A stretch of DNA of 64,000 nucleotides, taken from Dyella acidiphila. GTDB lineage: Bacteria > Pseudomonadota > Gammaproteobacteria > Xanthomonadales > Rhodanobacteraceae. The notes below the pieces were generated by a model. That model made no database searches. It was not told where the DNA came from and saw nothing but the letters and a program-made list of their open reading frames with translations. Position 1 is the stretch's first letter. Each line of letters starts with the position of its first letter. Positions 18,084 through 25,957 of this stretch are shown here, piece after piece. The translations under genes and the position numbers were made by a program. The stretch spans positions 1-64,000 of the forward strand of contig NZ_JACZZA010000001.1 in assembly GCF_014863405.1 (NCBI RefSeq), written 5' to 3'.

Positions 18084-18865
18084 CCGAATATCACCATGCT
18101 CTGGCGGCTCAGCGCGAGCGGCTCGCCATGCGGTCCCCACAGCATGACCTGCTGACTGGTATAGCCATACTGGGCTGCCTGCAGCAACGCATCCACACGC
18201 CAGCCGGTCAACGGCAGGCCGCGGCTGTCGGCAAACAATTCCAGCATCCAGGTCAGCGAACTGCCGGGCGCCGGCTGGTGCAGCATGGAGAGCGCCACGG
18301 GCGGAATGAAATCGGCGAAGGCGATCACTTGCGCTTCGTCCGCCACGCCATCGTCCTTCAACGCCACTTCCACCACCTGCGCGGTCTGCTTGCTGCCGGT
18401 GAACGGAATATCGCCTTGCAGCCAGCGCGCCTCGAAATGCTGGGTGAACTGCGGCAACAGGCCCGGCACATAGCGCAGCACATGCTGTGTGGCCAGCGCT
18501 TCTACCGCCGGCTGCTCGGGCAATACGCGCAAGGCGGATTCCCGCGGCGCGCCGAAGATGCCGATGACCATGCAGGCCGTCGCATCGCCATCCAGCAGGC
18601 GCGCTTCCAGCTGGATCACGTTCTTGCCCTGGCGCAGGATGCTCGCCGCAATGCGCACGGTGCCGGCCGGAACCGGGGCGATAAAGCTCACCTGCAAGCT
18701 GCGCAACGGCACATAGCCGGGCAGCAGTTCGCGCATCACCTGCACCGCCAGGGCCGCCTGCAGGCCGCCGAAGGCGCTGCGCCCTTGCAGCCAGTCTTCG
18801 CTGATCGCGGCAATCCATGTATCGCCATCGCGGCGCACGCTTTTCAGCACTTCTGAAAATCGCAT
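18080..18865 (-). CDS. Acyl-CoA thioesterase II-like protein (double hotdog)
   Basis: A 261-residue protein with two hotdog halves, as in TesB-type thioesterases. The first half contains WLQGRSAFGGLQAALAVQVM and SLQVSFIAPVPAGTV. The second has SSLTWMLELFADSRGLPLTGW and ends GEPLALSRQSMVIFG, the usual TesB C-terminus. Substrate is unknown. It is divergent from the AidB-like acyl-CoA dehydrogenase, with a spacer of about 110 bases, so a shared role in acyl-CoA metabolism is plausible. Confidence 0.85.
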
Positions 18866-18979
18866 GTTTTTGCCTCCCTAGGTCGCGGCCATGCTACCGG
18901 AAGCTCGCGTGCAGGCGCAGTCATGGCCGCTGCGGCAATCATGCCTATACTGGCCACGACCTTCGGCGAGGTGCTCGGC

Positions 18980-20623
18980 ATGGGATTCCTGCAAGACGCT
19001 CCGCAACTGTCGCATCCGTATCGTGGCGACCGCTTGTTGCTGGGATGGCTGGACCGCGTCTTCCCCTCCAAGCGCCGTGCGGCACTCGATGCGGATCTCG
19101 ATGCGCTGGGCGATTACGCCCAGATGGCGTTCGAACGCAGCAGCCGCAGCACACGCCGCAAACCGGTGCTGACCCAGTGGGATGCATGGGGGCGCCGCGT
19201 CGACCGGATCGAATTGACCACCGCCTGGCAAGAAGGCCCGGCCCTCACCACCCGCCACGCCATTCTTGCCGCAGGCCACGAAAGCCACGAACACGCGCGG
19301 CTGGAAGAATTTGCGCGCGTCTACGTCTATCACGTGGCGAGCGAGTTCTATACCTGCCCGCTGGCGATGACCGACGGCGCCACCACCGCCTTGAAGGCCT
19401 CCGGCAACCAGGCCCTGATCGAGCGCGCGCTGCCGCACTTTCTCAGTCGCGATGCGCACGCTTTCTGGCTCTCCGGCCAGTGGATGACCGAAAACACCGG
19501 CGGCTCGGACGTCGGCCAGACCGAAACCGTCGCCAGGCAGGATGCCGACGGCCAGTGGCGGCTATATGGCCGCAAGTGGTTCAGCTCGGCGGTCGTCGGC
19601 GAAGCGGCCCTGGCACTGGCGCGGCCGGAAGGCGCCGACCAGGGCGCCGGCGCGCTGGCCCTGTTCTTCGTCGAAACCATGGACGGCGCGGATCGCAAGC
19701 CGCAGCTGGTGATCGACCGCCTGAAGGACAAACTCGGCACGCACGAACTGCCCACGGCGGAAATCCATCTCGAAGGCATCCCCGCCTGGCCGCTGGGCGA
19801 ACTCGGACATGGCGTGCGCCAGGTGGCGCCGATGCTCAACATCACGCGGACCTGGAATGCCATTTGCGCGGTGGCGAGCATGGCGCGCGCGATCAGCCTG
19901 GCGCGCGACTACGCCCTGCGCAGGCGCGCTTTCGGCCGCCTGCTGATCGAGCAGCCCCTGCATGCGCAGACGCTGGCCGACATGCAAGCCGAATTCGAGG
20001 GTGCCTTCGCACTGGCGTTTGAAGTGGCGCATCTGCTGGGAAGAGTGGAGCACAACGCCGCCACGCTGCAGGAAACCGCATCGCTGCGCCTGCTGACCCC
20101 GCTGGCCAAACTGTGGACCGGCAAGATGGCCGTCAATCTGTGCTCGGAAGCGCTGGAATGCTTCGGTGGCGCCGGCTACATCGAAGACACCGGCCTGCCG
20201 CAGCTGCTGCGCGACGCGCAGGTGTATGCGATCTGGGAAGGCACCACCAATGTGCTTTCGCTCGACAGCCTGCGCGCGCTGGCCGGCAACAACAGCTTCA
20301 CCGCGTTGCGCAAGGTCATCGCCGGCTGGCTGGGCGAGGCGCACAACAACCAAGCATCCTTCGCCGTGCAGGCGGCGCTGGACGCCACCGCGACGCATAT
20401 GGACGCGAAAAAGGTCGAGCGCAGCGTGCTGGAAGCCGGCGCGCGCGGCATCGCCACCACCCTGGCCCGCTGCGCGGCAGCGGCGCTGCTGGCGCGCCAG
20501 GCCGCCTGGGCCTCCTCGCGCGGCGACGAACGCCCGGCGGCGGCGCTGCGCCGCTTCATCGACCACGGCCTGCTGCGCCTGTCCGACATCAGCGGCGAAG
20601 ACACGCGTCTCTTGCTTGAATAA
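18980..20623 (+). CDS. AidB-like acyl-CoA dehydrogenase
   Basis: A 547-residue flavoprotein of the acyl-CoA dehydrogenase superfamily, AidB branch. It has MTENTGGSDVGQTETVA (FAD-binding loop), GRKWFSSAVV, RLKDKLGTHELPTAEIHLEG and the late motif CFGGAGYIEDTGLPQLLRDA-QVYAIWEGTTNV. AidB proteins are associated with alkylation stress, but many paralogues act on acyl-CoAs. I prefer the ATG at 18980 (MGFLQDAPQLSHPYRGD) because GAGG lies eight bases upstream. Upstream in-frame ATGs at 18923 and 18941 would add up to 19 residues. Confidence 0.85.
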   Translation: MGFLQDAPQLSHPYRGDRLLLGWLDRVFPSKRRAALDADLDALGDYAQMAFERSSRSTRRKPVLTQWDAWGRRVDRIELTTAWQEGPALTTRHAILAAGHESHEHARLEEFARVYVYHVASEFYTCPLAMTDGATTALKASGNQALIERALPHFLSRDAHAFWLSGQWMTENTGGSDVGQTETVARQDADGQWRLYGRKWFSSAVVGEAALALARPEGADQGAGALALFFVETMDGADRKPQLVIDRLKDKLGTHELPTAEIHLEGIPAWPLGELGHGVRQVAPMLNITRTWNAICAVASMARAISLARDYALRRRAFGRLLIEQPLHAQTLADMQAEFEGAFALAFEVAHLLGRVEHNAATLQETASLRLLTPLAKLWTGKMAVNLCSEALECFGGAGYIEDTGLPQLLRDAQVYAIWEGTTNVLSLDSLRALAGNNSFTALRKVIAGWLGEAHNNQASFAVQAALDATATHMDAKKVERSVLEAGARGIATTLARCAAAALLARQAAWASSRGDERPAAALRRFIDHGLLRLSDISGEDTRLLLE

Positions 20624-20708
20624 GGCTGAAAGGGGGCGTACGGCGGTCATGATCGGCAAGCCGGTCTGCGGTTAAACTGCGCGCCTCCACCTCCACGGCA
20701 CCCCGACC

Positions 20709-21197
20709 ATGCAGCACCTGACCATCGTCACCACCGGCGGCACCATCGACAAGATCTATTTCGACGACAAGTCGGACTACAAGATCGGTGCACCGCAGAT
20801 CGGCGAGATCCTCAGCCAGTTGGGCGTGGCGTTCCAGTTCGACGTGATCCCGATCCTGCGCAAGGACAGCCTGCACATCAACGCCGAAGACCGCGTGCTG
20901 ATCCGCTCGGCGATCGAAGCGCAGCCGCATCGTCACGTGCTGGTTACGCACGGCACCGACACCATGGTGGAAACGGCGCACGAGCTGGCCAATATCAAGG
21001 ACAAGGTGATCGTGCTGACCGGCGCACTCAATCCGGCGCGTTTCCAGGGCTCGGACGCGGTGTTCAATATCGGCTGCGCGGTGGCCGCGGTGCAGACCCT
21101 GCCCGACGGCGTCTATATCGCGATGAACGGGCGCGTGTGGGATCCGGCCAAGGTGCGCAAGAACCGCGATGCGAACCGCTTTGAAGAAGTGAAGTAA
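20709..21197 (+). CDS. Single-domain asparaginase-like protein
   Basis: A 162-residue protein made only of the N-terminal domain of type I/II asparaginases. Both catalytic threonine motifs are present: VTTGGTIDKIYF at residues 7-18 and THGTDTMVETA near 80-90. The C-terminal domain found in full asparaginases (about 330 residues) is absent, and the gene ends cleanly at a hairpin shared with sufT. Such short proteins occur in other gammaproteobacteria, so this is likely a distinct family rather than a truncation. Substrate unknown. Confidence 0.82.
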   Translation: MQHLTIVTTGGTIDKIYFDDKSDYKIGAPQIGEILSQLGVAFQFDVIPILRKDSLHINAEDRVLIRSAIEAQPHRHVLVTHGTDTMVETAHELANIKDKVIVLTGALNPARFQGSDAVFNIGCAVAAVQTLPDGVYIAMNGRVWDPAKVRKNRDANRFEEVK

Positions 21198-21208
21198 AGC
21201 AACGCACG

Positions 21209-21230
21209 AACGGCGGCCTGGGCCGCCGTT
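21209..21230. terminator. Hairpin between convergent asparaginase-like gene and sufT
   Basis: Perfect inverted repeat AACGGCGGCC-tg-GGCCGCCGTT in the 37-base gap between two converging genes. The T tract is short (TTTCG), so termination is probable but not certain. Confidence 0.6.
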
Positions 21231-21234
21231 TCGC

Positions 21235-21792
21235 TTACAGCATGCCGGTTTCGAGCTTCGCCGCGTCCGACATCATCGAGTGATTCCACGGCGGATCGAA
21301 CACCAGGTCCACATCCGCCTCGACCACGGTGGGAATCAGTTCCAGCTTGGTGCGTGCATCGTCGATCAGCACATCGCCCATGCCGCAGCCGGGCGCGGTC
21401 AGCGTCATCTTCACGTAGATTTTGCGCTGCTCGGTGCCGACCGCTTCCAGGCTGAGGTCGTAGACCAGGCCCAGCTCGACTACGTTGATCGGAATTTCCG
21501 GATCGAACACGGTGCGCAGTTGCTGCCAGGCCAGTTGCTCGACATCGGCATCGCTGGCATCGGCGCCCAGTTCCAGCGGCGGCGGCGGTTCCTTGCCCAG
21601 CGCATCGGCATCGTTGCCGGCAATGCGGAACAGGTTGCCTTCCACGTACACCGTGAAACTGCCACCCAGCGCCTGGGTGATATAGCCCACCTGCCCCGCC
21701 GGCAACGTGACATTTTCGCCCTGCGGCACCATGACCGCCGTGCAGTCGCGCGCCAGGGTGAAGGGTTCGCTGCTAAGACTGAAACCGCTCAT
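21235..21792 (-). CDS. sufT: Fe-S cluster assembly protein SufT (DUF59/MIP18 domain)
   Basis: SufT proteins help mature Fe-S proteins. The 185-residue product has an N-terminal beta region (residues 1-75) and a C-terminal MIP18/DUF59 domain. That domain contains VFDPEIPINVVELGLVYDL, the conserved Cys in TLTAPGCGMGDVL and VDLVFDPPWNHSMMSDAAKL. Domain order and length match SufT as annotated in other proteobacteria. It stands alone, convergent with the asparaginase-like gene. Confidence 0.88.
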   Translation of the reverse strand: MSGFSLSSEPFTLARDCTAVMVPQGENVTLPAGQVGYITQALGGSFTVYVEGNLFRIAGNDADALGKEPPPPLELGADASDADVEQLAWQQLRTVFDPEIPINVVELGLVYDLSLEAVGTEQRKIYVKMTLTAPGCGMGDVLIDDARTKLELIPTVVEADVDLVFDPPWNHSMMSDAAKLETGML

Positions 21793-21868
21793 GCCATCTC
21801 AACTGATCGTTATGGAAAGCCGTCCGGGGGCTTGCCGGCCCTCTATTATGCCGGCCGCCTGCGCGGCT

Positions 21869-21910
21869 TGTCCCTCACATCAGGTTGCCGGCCGGCAAAC
21901 TCAAGGGACA
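21869..21910. repeat. Extended inverted repeat upstream of the small membrane protein gene
   Basis: Outer arms TGTCCCT (21869-21875) and AGGGACA (21904-21910) enclose an inner palindrome GTTGCCGGCCGGCAA (21884-21898). It sits in the 212-base spacer between the divergent sufT and the gene at 22005. No T run follows. Nothing else recognisable is in this spacer. Confidence 0.5.
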
Positions 21911-22004
21911 GGCCCGGCGGCGGCGCGGGCTACACCAATCGTGCAAACAGGCCCTAAGATGCGCGCTTTGCCCGCAGGACCCGCATGACCGTGAGCCGCC
22001 TACC

Positions 22005-22448
22005 ATGACCGCACGCCAGATCATCGGCGAATGTTTCGCGCTGCTGTGTGCGGTGATGCTGGGACTGGCGGCCGGCGCCGTCTGGCTGCTGCCAACGGTC
22101 TACCTGCAGCGCCCGCTGCGCTGGCTGGCCGTGCTGGCCGGATGGCTGCTCGGCGCGGCTGTGCGCCAATGGGTGCATGGCCGCGGCTGGCATGCGGGGG
22201 TGCTGGCCGCCGTCGCCACCGTGGTGGCGAGCGCTTATATCCACGTGCTGATCGCCACCGTGAACATCTCGGCCATGATGGGCTACGGCTTGCTCGACAC
22301 CATGCACACCGCCGGCCTGTCCATGCTGCTGGACATGGCGCGGATCGGTGTGCGCCTGCCGGACCTCGCCTGGACGATCGCCGGCATCGCCGCCGCGCTG
22401 ATCAATGCGCGGCGGGCGCCGCGCCGCAAGACGCGGGCGGCGGACTAG
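22005..22448 (+). CDS. Small integral membrane protein, unknown function
   Basis: I do not recognise the family. The 147-residue product has four predicted membrane helices (about residues 8-30, 38-56, 64-84 and 120-137), a short loop containing VNISAMMGYGLLDTMHTAG and a basic C-terminus (RRAPRRKTRAAD). ATG at 22005 is the best start; a seven-codon frame MTVSRLP begins at 21985 and overlaps it. Its last bases overlap the end of the convergent pntB. Confidence 0.6.
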   Translation: MTARQIIGECFALLCAVMLGLAAGAVWLLPTVYLQRPLRWLAVLAGWLLGAAVRQWVHGRGWHAGVLAAVATVVASAYIHVLIATVNISAMMGYGLLDTMHTAGLSMLLDMARIGVRLPDLAWTIAGIAAALINARRAPRRKTRAAD

Positions 22449-23923
22449 GCGTCCAGCGTCTTCAGCGCGGAAACCAGTTGGCCGGCCGCGGCCTGACCGT
22501 CGCCGTACAGCATGCGCGCGTTATCGGCATAGAACAGTGCGTTTTCGATGCCCGCAAAACCGGTGCCCTTGCCGCGCTTCACCACGATCACCTGCCTGGC
22601 ATCGGCCACGTCGAGGATCGGCATGCCATAGATCGGCGAGGCCGGGTCGGTCTTGGCCATCGGGTTGACCACGTCGTTGGCGCCGATCACCAGGGCGACA
22701 TCGGTGGCGGGAAATTCGGGATTGATATCTTCCATGTCCACGATCAGGTCGTAGGGCACGCCCGCTTCGGCCAGCAACACATTCATATGCCCGGGCATGC
22801 GGCCGGCGACCGGATGGATGGCGAACTTCACCTTCACGCCGCGCGCGATCAGCAATTGCGCGAACTCCCACACCTTGTGCTGCGCCTGGGCCACGGCCAT
22901 GCCATAGCCTGGCACGATCACCACGCGTTCGGCATAGGCCATCATCACCGCCGCATCCGCCGCCTCGATCGGCTTCTGGCTGCCGTCGATGGCCTGCGCA
23001 GTGGCGCCGGCCACCGCGCCGAAATTGCCGAACAGCACATTGCCCAGCGAACGGTTCATGGCCTTGGCCATCAGCTGGGTCAGCAACGTGCCGGCCGAAC
23101 CGACCACCATGCCGGCGATGATCATCGCCTCGTTGTGCAGTACATAACCTTCGAACGCCACCGCCAGACCGGTGAAGGCGTTGTAGAGCGAGATCACCAC
23201 CGGCATGTCGGCGCCGCCGATCGGCAGCGTCATCAGCACGCCGAACAGCAAGGCCAGGCCGAAGAATGCGCCGATCAGGCCCAGGCTCAGATGCCCGCTG
23301 ACCAGTACCGCCCCGATCGCCACCGCCGCCGCCAGCGCCAGCAGATTCACCACCCGCTGGCCAGGGAACACAAAACGGCGATCCAGCCAGCCCTGCAGTT
23401 TGGCGAAGGCGATCAGCGAGCCGGAAAAACTCACCGAACCGATCAACGCCCCCAGCACGCCCAGCGTCAGCGCCACCGGACTGAGCGGCGCGACCACCGT
23501 CGCGGCATGCAGCGCCGACCAGCTCTCAGGCAACAGCGGATAGGTGTTGGGTGCGCTCACCCCGTTCAGTGCCACCAGATCGCCCACGTGGCCGATCAGC
23601 TCGCTGGCGCCGATCGCCGCCGCCGCGCCGCCGCCCATGCCGTTGTACAGCGCCACCATCTGCGGCATGGCGGTCATTGCCACGCGGCGCCCGGACCACC
23701 AGGCCGCCGCCACGCCGATCAGCACGGCGGCAATGATCAGGCCGCGGTTTTCCATCTCCGGCAGCAGTAACGTAGCGACCACCGCCAGCAGCATGCCGAA
23801 GCCCGCCCACACGATGCCGCCGCGCGCCGTGCGCGGCGAGCTCATGCGTTTCAGGCCAAGGATGAACAGCAGGGCGGCGAGGAAGTAACAGGCATCGATA
23901 ACCGTCTGCAGCCAGGCCATCAC
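22445..23923 (-). CDS. pntB: NAD(P) transhydrogenase subunit beta
   Basis: PntB carries the NADP(H)-binding domain III and part of the membrane proton channel that drives hydride transfer from NADH to NADP+. The 492-residue protein has about nine membrane helices in the first 280 residues, including YNGMGGGAAAAIGASEL. The C-terminal Rossmann domain contains VVIVPGYGMAVAQAQHKVWE, HPVAGRMPGHMNVLLAEAGV and the loop VVKRGKGTGFAGIENALFY. It overlaps pntAb by four bases. Confidence 0.96.
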   Translation of the reverse strand: MMAWLQTVIDACYFLAALLFILGLKRMSSPRTARGGIVWAGFGMLLAVVATLLLPEMENRGLIIAAVLIGVAAAWWSGRRVAMTAMPQMVALYNGMGGGAAAAIGASELIGHVGDLVALNGVSAPNTYPLLPESWSALHAATVVAPLSPVALTLGVLGALIGSVSFSGSLIAFAKLQGWLDRRFVFPGQRVVNLLALAAAVAIGAVLVSGHLSLGLIGAFFGLALLFGVLMTLPIGGADMPVVISLYNAFTGLAVAFEGYVLHNEAMIIAGMVVGSAGTLLTQLMAKAMNRSLGNVLFGNFGAVAGATAQAIDGSQKPIEAADAAVMMAYAERVVIVPGYGMAVAQAQHKVWEFAQLLIARGVKVKFAIHPVAGRMPGHMNVLLAEAGVPYDLIVDMEDINPEFPATDVALVIGANDVVNPMAKTDPASPIYGMPILDVADARQVIVVKRGKGTGFAGIENALFYADNARMLYGDGQAAAGQLVSALKTLDA

Positions 23924-24228
23924 TTGGCCTCCCCGTTGCCCTTGCCGGGCTTGCTGGACTTGAACATTTCCAGCATCCGTTCAGTGACCACATAGCCGCC
24001 GGCCGCGTTGCCGGCGCCCAGCAGCACGCCGATAAAGCCGATCCCCATCTCGAACGGGGTTCGGGCGTGCCCTAGCGCGATCATGGCCCCAACTAGGACA
24101 ATACCGTGGATAAAGTTCGAGCCGGACATCAACGGAGTGTGTAGGATCACCGGCACCCGCGAGATGATCTCGTAGCCCGTGAACGCGGCCAGCATAAAGA
24201 TGTAAAGCGCCAGGAACCCGTCGAGCAT
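23920..24228 (-). CDS. pntAb: NAD(P) transhydrogenase subunit alpha 2 (membrane part)
   Basis: The 102-residue membrane half of the alpha subunit, as in bacteria that split PntA. Three to four hydrophobic helices are visible, with FTGYEIISRVPVILHTPLMS and NFIHGIVLVGAM as family signatures. It is translationally coupled to pntB by an ATGA overlap. Its partner pntAa is not adjacent: it lies 1.7 kb upstream on the same strand beyond a plus-strand three-gene cassette. Confidence 0.94.
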   Translation of the reverse strand: MLDGFLALYIFMLAAFTGYEIISRVPVILHTPLMSGSNFIHGIVLVGAMIALGHARTPFEMGIGFIGVLLGAGNAAGGYVVTERMLEMFKSSKPGKGNGEAK

Positions 24229-24328
24229 GCGTTTCCCCCGCCAATCAGTCGTGTACGCCTCATCATACGGTGAGAGCGCGGCGCTGATCCATGCCGCGAG
24301 CGCCGATAGGGCCGTTCGCGGGACTTGT

Positions 24329-24372
24329 CATCAACGCCCCTGGTCAACCCTGGCAGGGTTCGCGCGTTGATG
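24329..24372. repeat. Nested inverted repeat in the leader of the ECF sigma gene
   Basis: Outer arms CATCAACGC (24329-24337) and GCGTTGATG (24364-24372) enclose a tip palindrome AACCCTGGCAGGGTT (24346-24360). It lies between the divergent pntAb and the sigma factor gene, 60 bases before the chosen start. No T tract follows on either strand, so an operator or leader structure is more likely than a terminator. The rest of 24229-24432 shows nothing I recognise. Confidence 0.55.
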
Positions 24373-24432
24373 TCGAGAGTCGAACAGATGGAGCCCCGGG
24401 ATGCTCGCCCTGACGATTCAGAGAACAACGCT

Positions 24433-25020
24433 ATGAACAGCGTTTCAGCGCTGTTTGAGGCGGAAATTCTTGCGCAGGACACCCGGGCGGTTCCGACCAC
24501 CCTGGATGCTTTCCTGGCCAGCATGGAGCGGCGTGCATTCCGCATGGCCGAGATGCACCTGGGCAACCGGGAAGACGCCCTGGACGCGGTCCAGGACGCC
24601 ATGCTCCGGCTGGTCAAGCACTACCGCAACAAGCCCGCCGAGGAATGGACACCGCTGTTCTGGGGCATCCTGCGCCGCCGCATCGTGGATCTGCAGCGCC
24701 GCCGCAAGGTGCGCTCGATCGTGGTCGGCTGGCTCGGCGGCGGACACGATGACGATGGCGATGAATTGCCGGCATGGGAGCCGGCCGACACCGGTCCGGA
24801 CCCGTTGGAAAAACTGCATGGCGAAAAATCCTATGCAGACATGGCTGCAGCCGTGCAGCAGCTTCCGCAGCGTCAGCGCGAAGCCTTCATCCTGCGGGTG
24901 CTGGAAGGATTGGACGTAGCTGAAACCGCCCATGCCATGGGCTGTTCGGAAGGTAGCGTGAAAACACATCTCTCGCGGGCCATGCAACACCTGCGCGAGG
25001 AATTGGAGGCGTGGCGATGA
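24433..25020 (+). CDS. ECF-type RNA polymerase sigma factor
   Basis: A 195-residue group 4 sigma factor. Sigma region 2 spans about residues 28-95 (MEMHLGNREDALDAVQDAMLRL, here AEMHLGNREDALDAVQDAM, then WGILRRRIVDLQRRRK). Region 4 spans about 130-190 (LPQRQREAFILRVLEGLDV and a helix-turn-helix CSEGSVKTHLSRAMQHL). The ATG at 24433 (MNSVSALFE) is preferred; upstream in-frame starts would run into the inverted repeat. It is coupled by ATGA to a small membrane protein and followed by DUF3106, an arrangement seen in beta- and gammaproteobacteria. Confidence 0.88.
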   Translation: MNSVSALFEAEILAQDTRAVPTTLDAFLASMERRAFRMAEMHLGNREDALDAVQDAMLRLVKHYRNKPAEEWTPLFWGILRRRIVDLQRRRKVRSIVVGWLGGGHDDDGDELPAWEPADTGPDPLEKLHGEKSYADMAAAVQQLPQRQREAFILRVLEGLDVAETAHAMGCSEGSVKTHLSRAMQHLREELEAWR

Positions 25021-25409
25021 ATTCGTCCGATAAACAATTCGAACAGCGCGCCCGCGCGCTCTACCAGGAGGCGGCCCAGCGCATCGATCCGGTTACCGCC
25101 GGCCGCCTGCGCGCAGCGCGACGCACGGCACTGGAAGCGGCCAAGGCGCAGCCCTCGGCGCACCATCGTGCGCGCGTGCTGCTGCCGGTGGGCGCACTGG
25201 CCGCAGTCGCCCTGGCGGCGATGATGATCTGGCAGCCGGCGCCGCACCAGCCGCAGGGCAATGCACCCGCCGCCGCGATGGCCACCACCACAGAACAGGA
25301 CCCCGAGCAATTGCCGCCGGGTGCCGACAAGGCCGATCCTGGTCTTTACCAGAATCTCGACTTCTACAGCTGGCTCGCTGCCAACGACAGCAACCAGTCC
25401 AAACGCTGA
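25017..25409 (+). CDS. Single-span membrane protein next to the sigma factor (DUF3619-like, possible anti-sigma)
   Basis: A 130-residue protein with an N-terminal cytosolic helical region (residues 1-50), one membrane span (about 53-71, VLLPVGALAAVALAAMMIW) and an exported acidic tail. The size, topology and position between an ECF sigma factor and DUF3106 match DUF3619 proteins. No zinc-finger (HxxxCxxC) of classical anti-sigma factors is present. Start ATG 25017 overlaps the sigma stop codon; GTG at 25011 is an alternative. An anti-sigma role is inference from position. Confidence 0.65.
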   Translation: MNSSDKQFEQRARALYQEAAQRIDPVTAGRLRAARRTALEAAKAQPSAHHRARVLLPVGALAAVALAAMMIWQPAPHQPQGNAPAAAMATTTEQDPEQLPPGADKADPGLYQNLDFYSWLAANDSNQSKR

Positions 25410-25412
25410 TCC

Positions 25413-25925
25413 ATGCTGCCACGACGACTCTGCCTGCCATCGCTGTTTGCCCTGATGCTCGGCCTGCTGGCCGCGACACCAGCGCACGCGCAAGGCATCA
25501 CGCATCCATGGAACACGCTTAGCCCGGCGCAGCAGAACATGCTGCAGCCGCTGCAATCGAAATGGGACACCCTGCCGCCCAAGCGGCAGGAGCACATGCT
25601 TGAACGTACGCAGGACTGGATCAAGCTGCCGCCCGACCAGCAACAGCAGATCCGCGACCGCATCGCACGCTGGCAGCAGATGACGCCGGAACAGCAGGAA
25701 CAGGCGCGCCAGAACCAGCACCTCTACGACACGCTGCCGGCCTCCAAGCAGCAGCAGTTGCACGAAGCGTTCAAGCGCTTCCAGCAGCTTCCGCCGGAGC
25801 AACGCGAAGCTCTGCGCCGCAAGTGGCAGGAGCAGAGTCCGGATCAGCGGAGGCAGTGGCTGGAGCACATGGGGCCGGGCTCGACCCTGCCCGGCAAGCA
25901 CGCGTTCGGCATGCCCGGCCGCTAA
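25413..25925 (+). CDS. DUF3106 exported protein
   Basis: A 170-residue secreted protein: signal peptide about residues 1-26 ending in THAHAQ-like ATPAHAQ, then a helical, Gln/Arg-rich region. In it, units of the form L-P-P-x-x-Q/R-(Q/R)-x4-R-x3-W recur (LSPAQQNM, LPPKRQEHM, LPPDQQQQI, MTPEQQEQA, LPPEQREAL, QSPDQRRQW). This repeat is the hallmark of DUF3106. Function is unknown; it is the third gene of the sigma cassette and presumably part of the same envelope response. Confidence 0.85.
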   Translation: MLPRRLCLPSLFALMLGLLAATPAHAQGITHPWNTLSPAQQNMLQPLQSKWDTLPPKRQEHMLERTQDWIKLPPDQQQQIRDRIARWQQMTPEQQEQARQNQHLYDTLPASKQQQLHEAFKRFQQLPPEQREALRRKWQEQSPDQRRQWLEHMGPGSTLPGKHAFGMPGR

Positions 25926-25957
25926 GCGCTTGTGCGTGCCAGGCCGGCGCGGCTGAC

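Noticed and set aside
22031..23770. 579-codon open frame on the plus strand
   Set aside because: Antisense to pntB, which has unmistakable motifs; composition (His/Arg/Gln rich) is that of a shadow frame.
25413..25925. Possible repeat-rich surface adhesin
   Set aside because: The repeated LPPxQ units match the known DUF3106 pattern, so no adhesin claim is justified.
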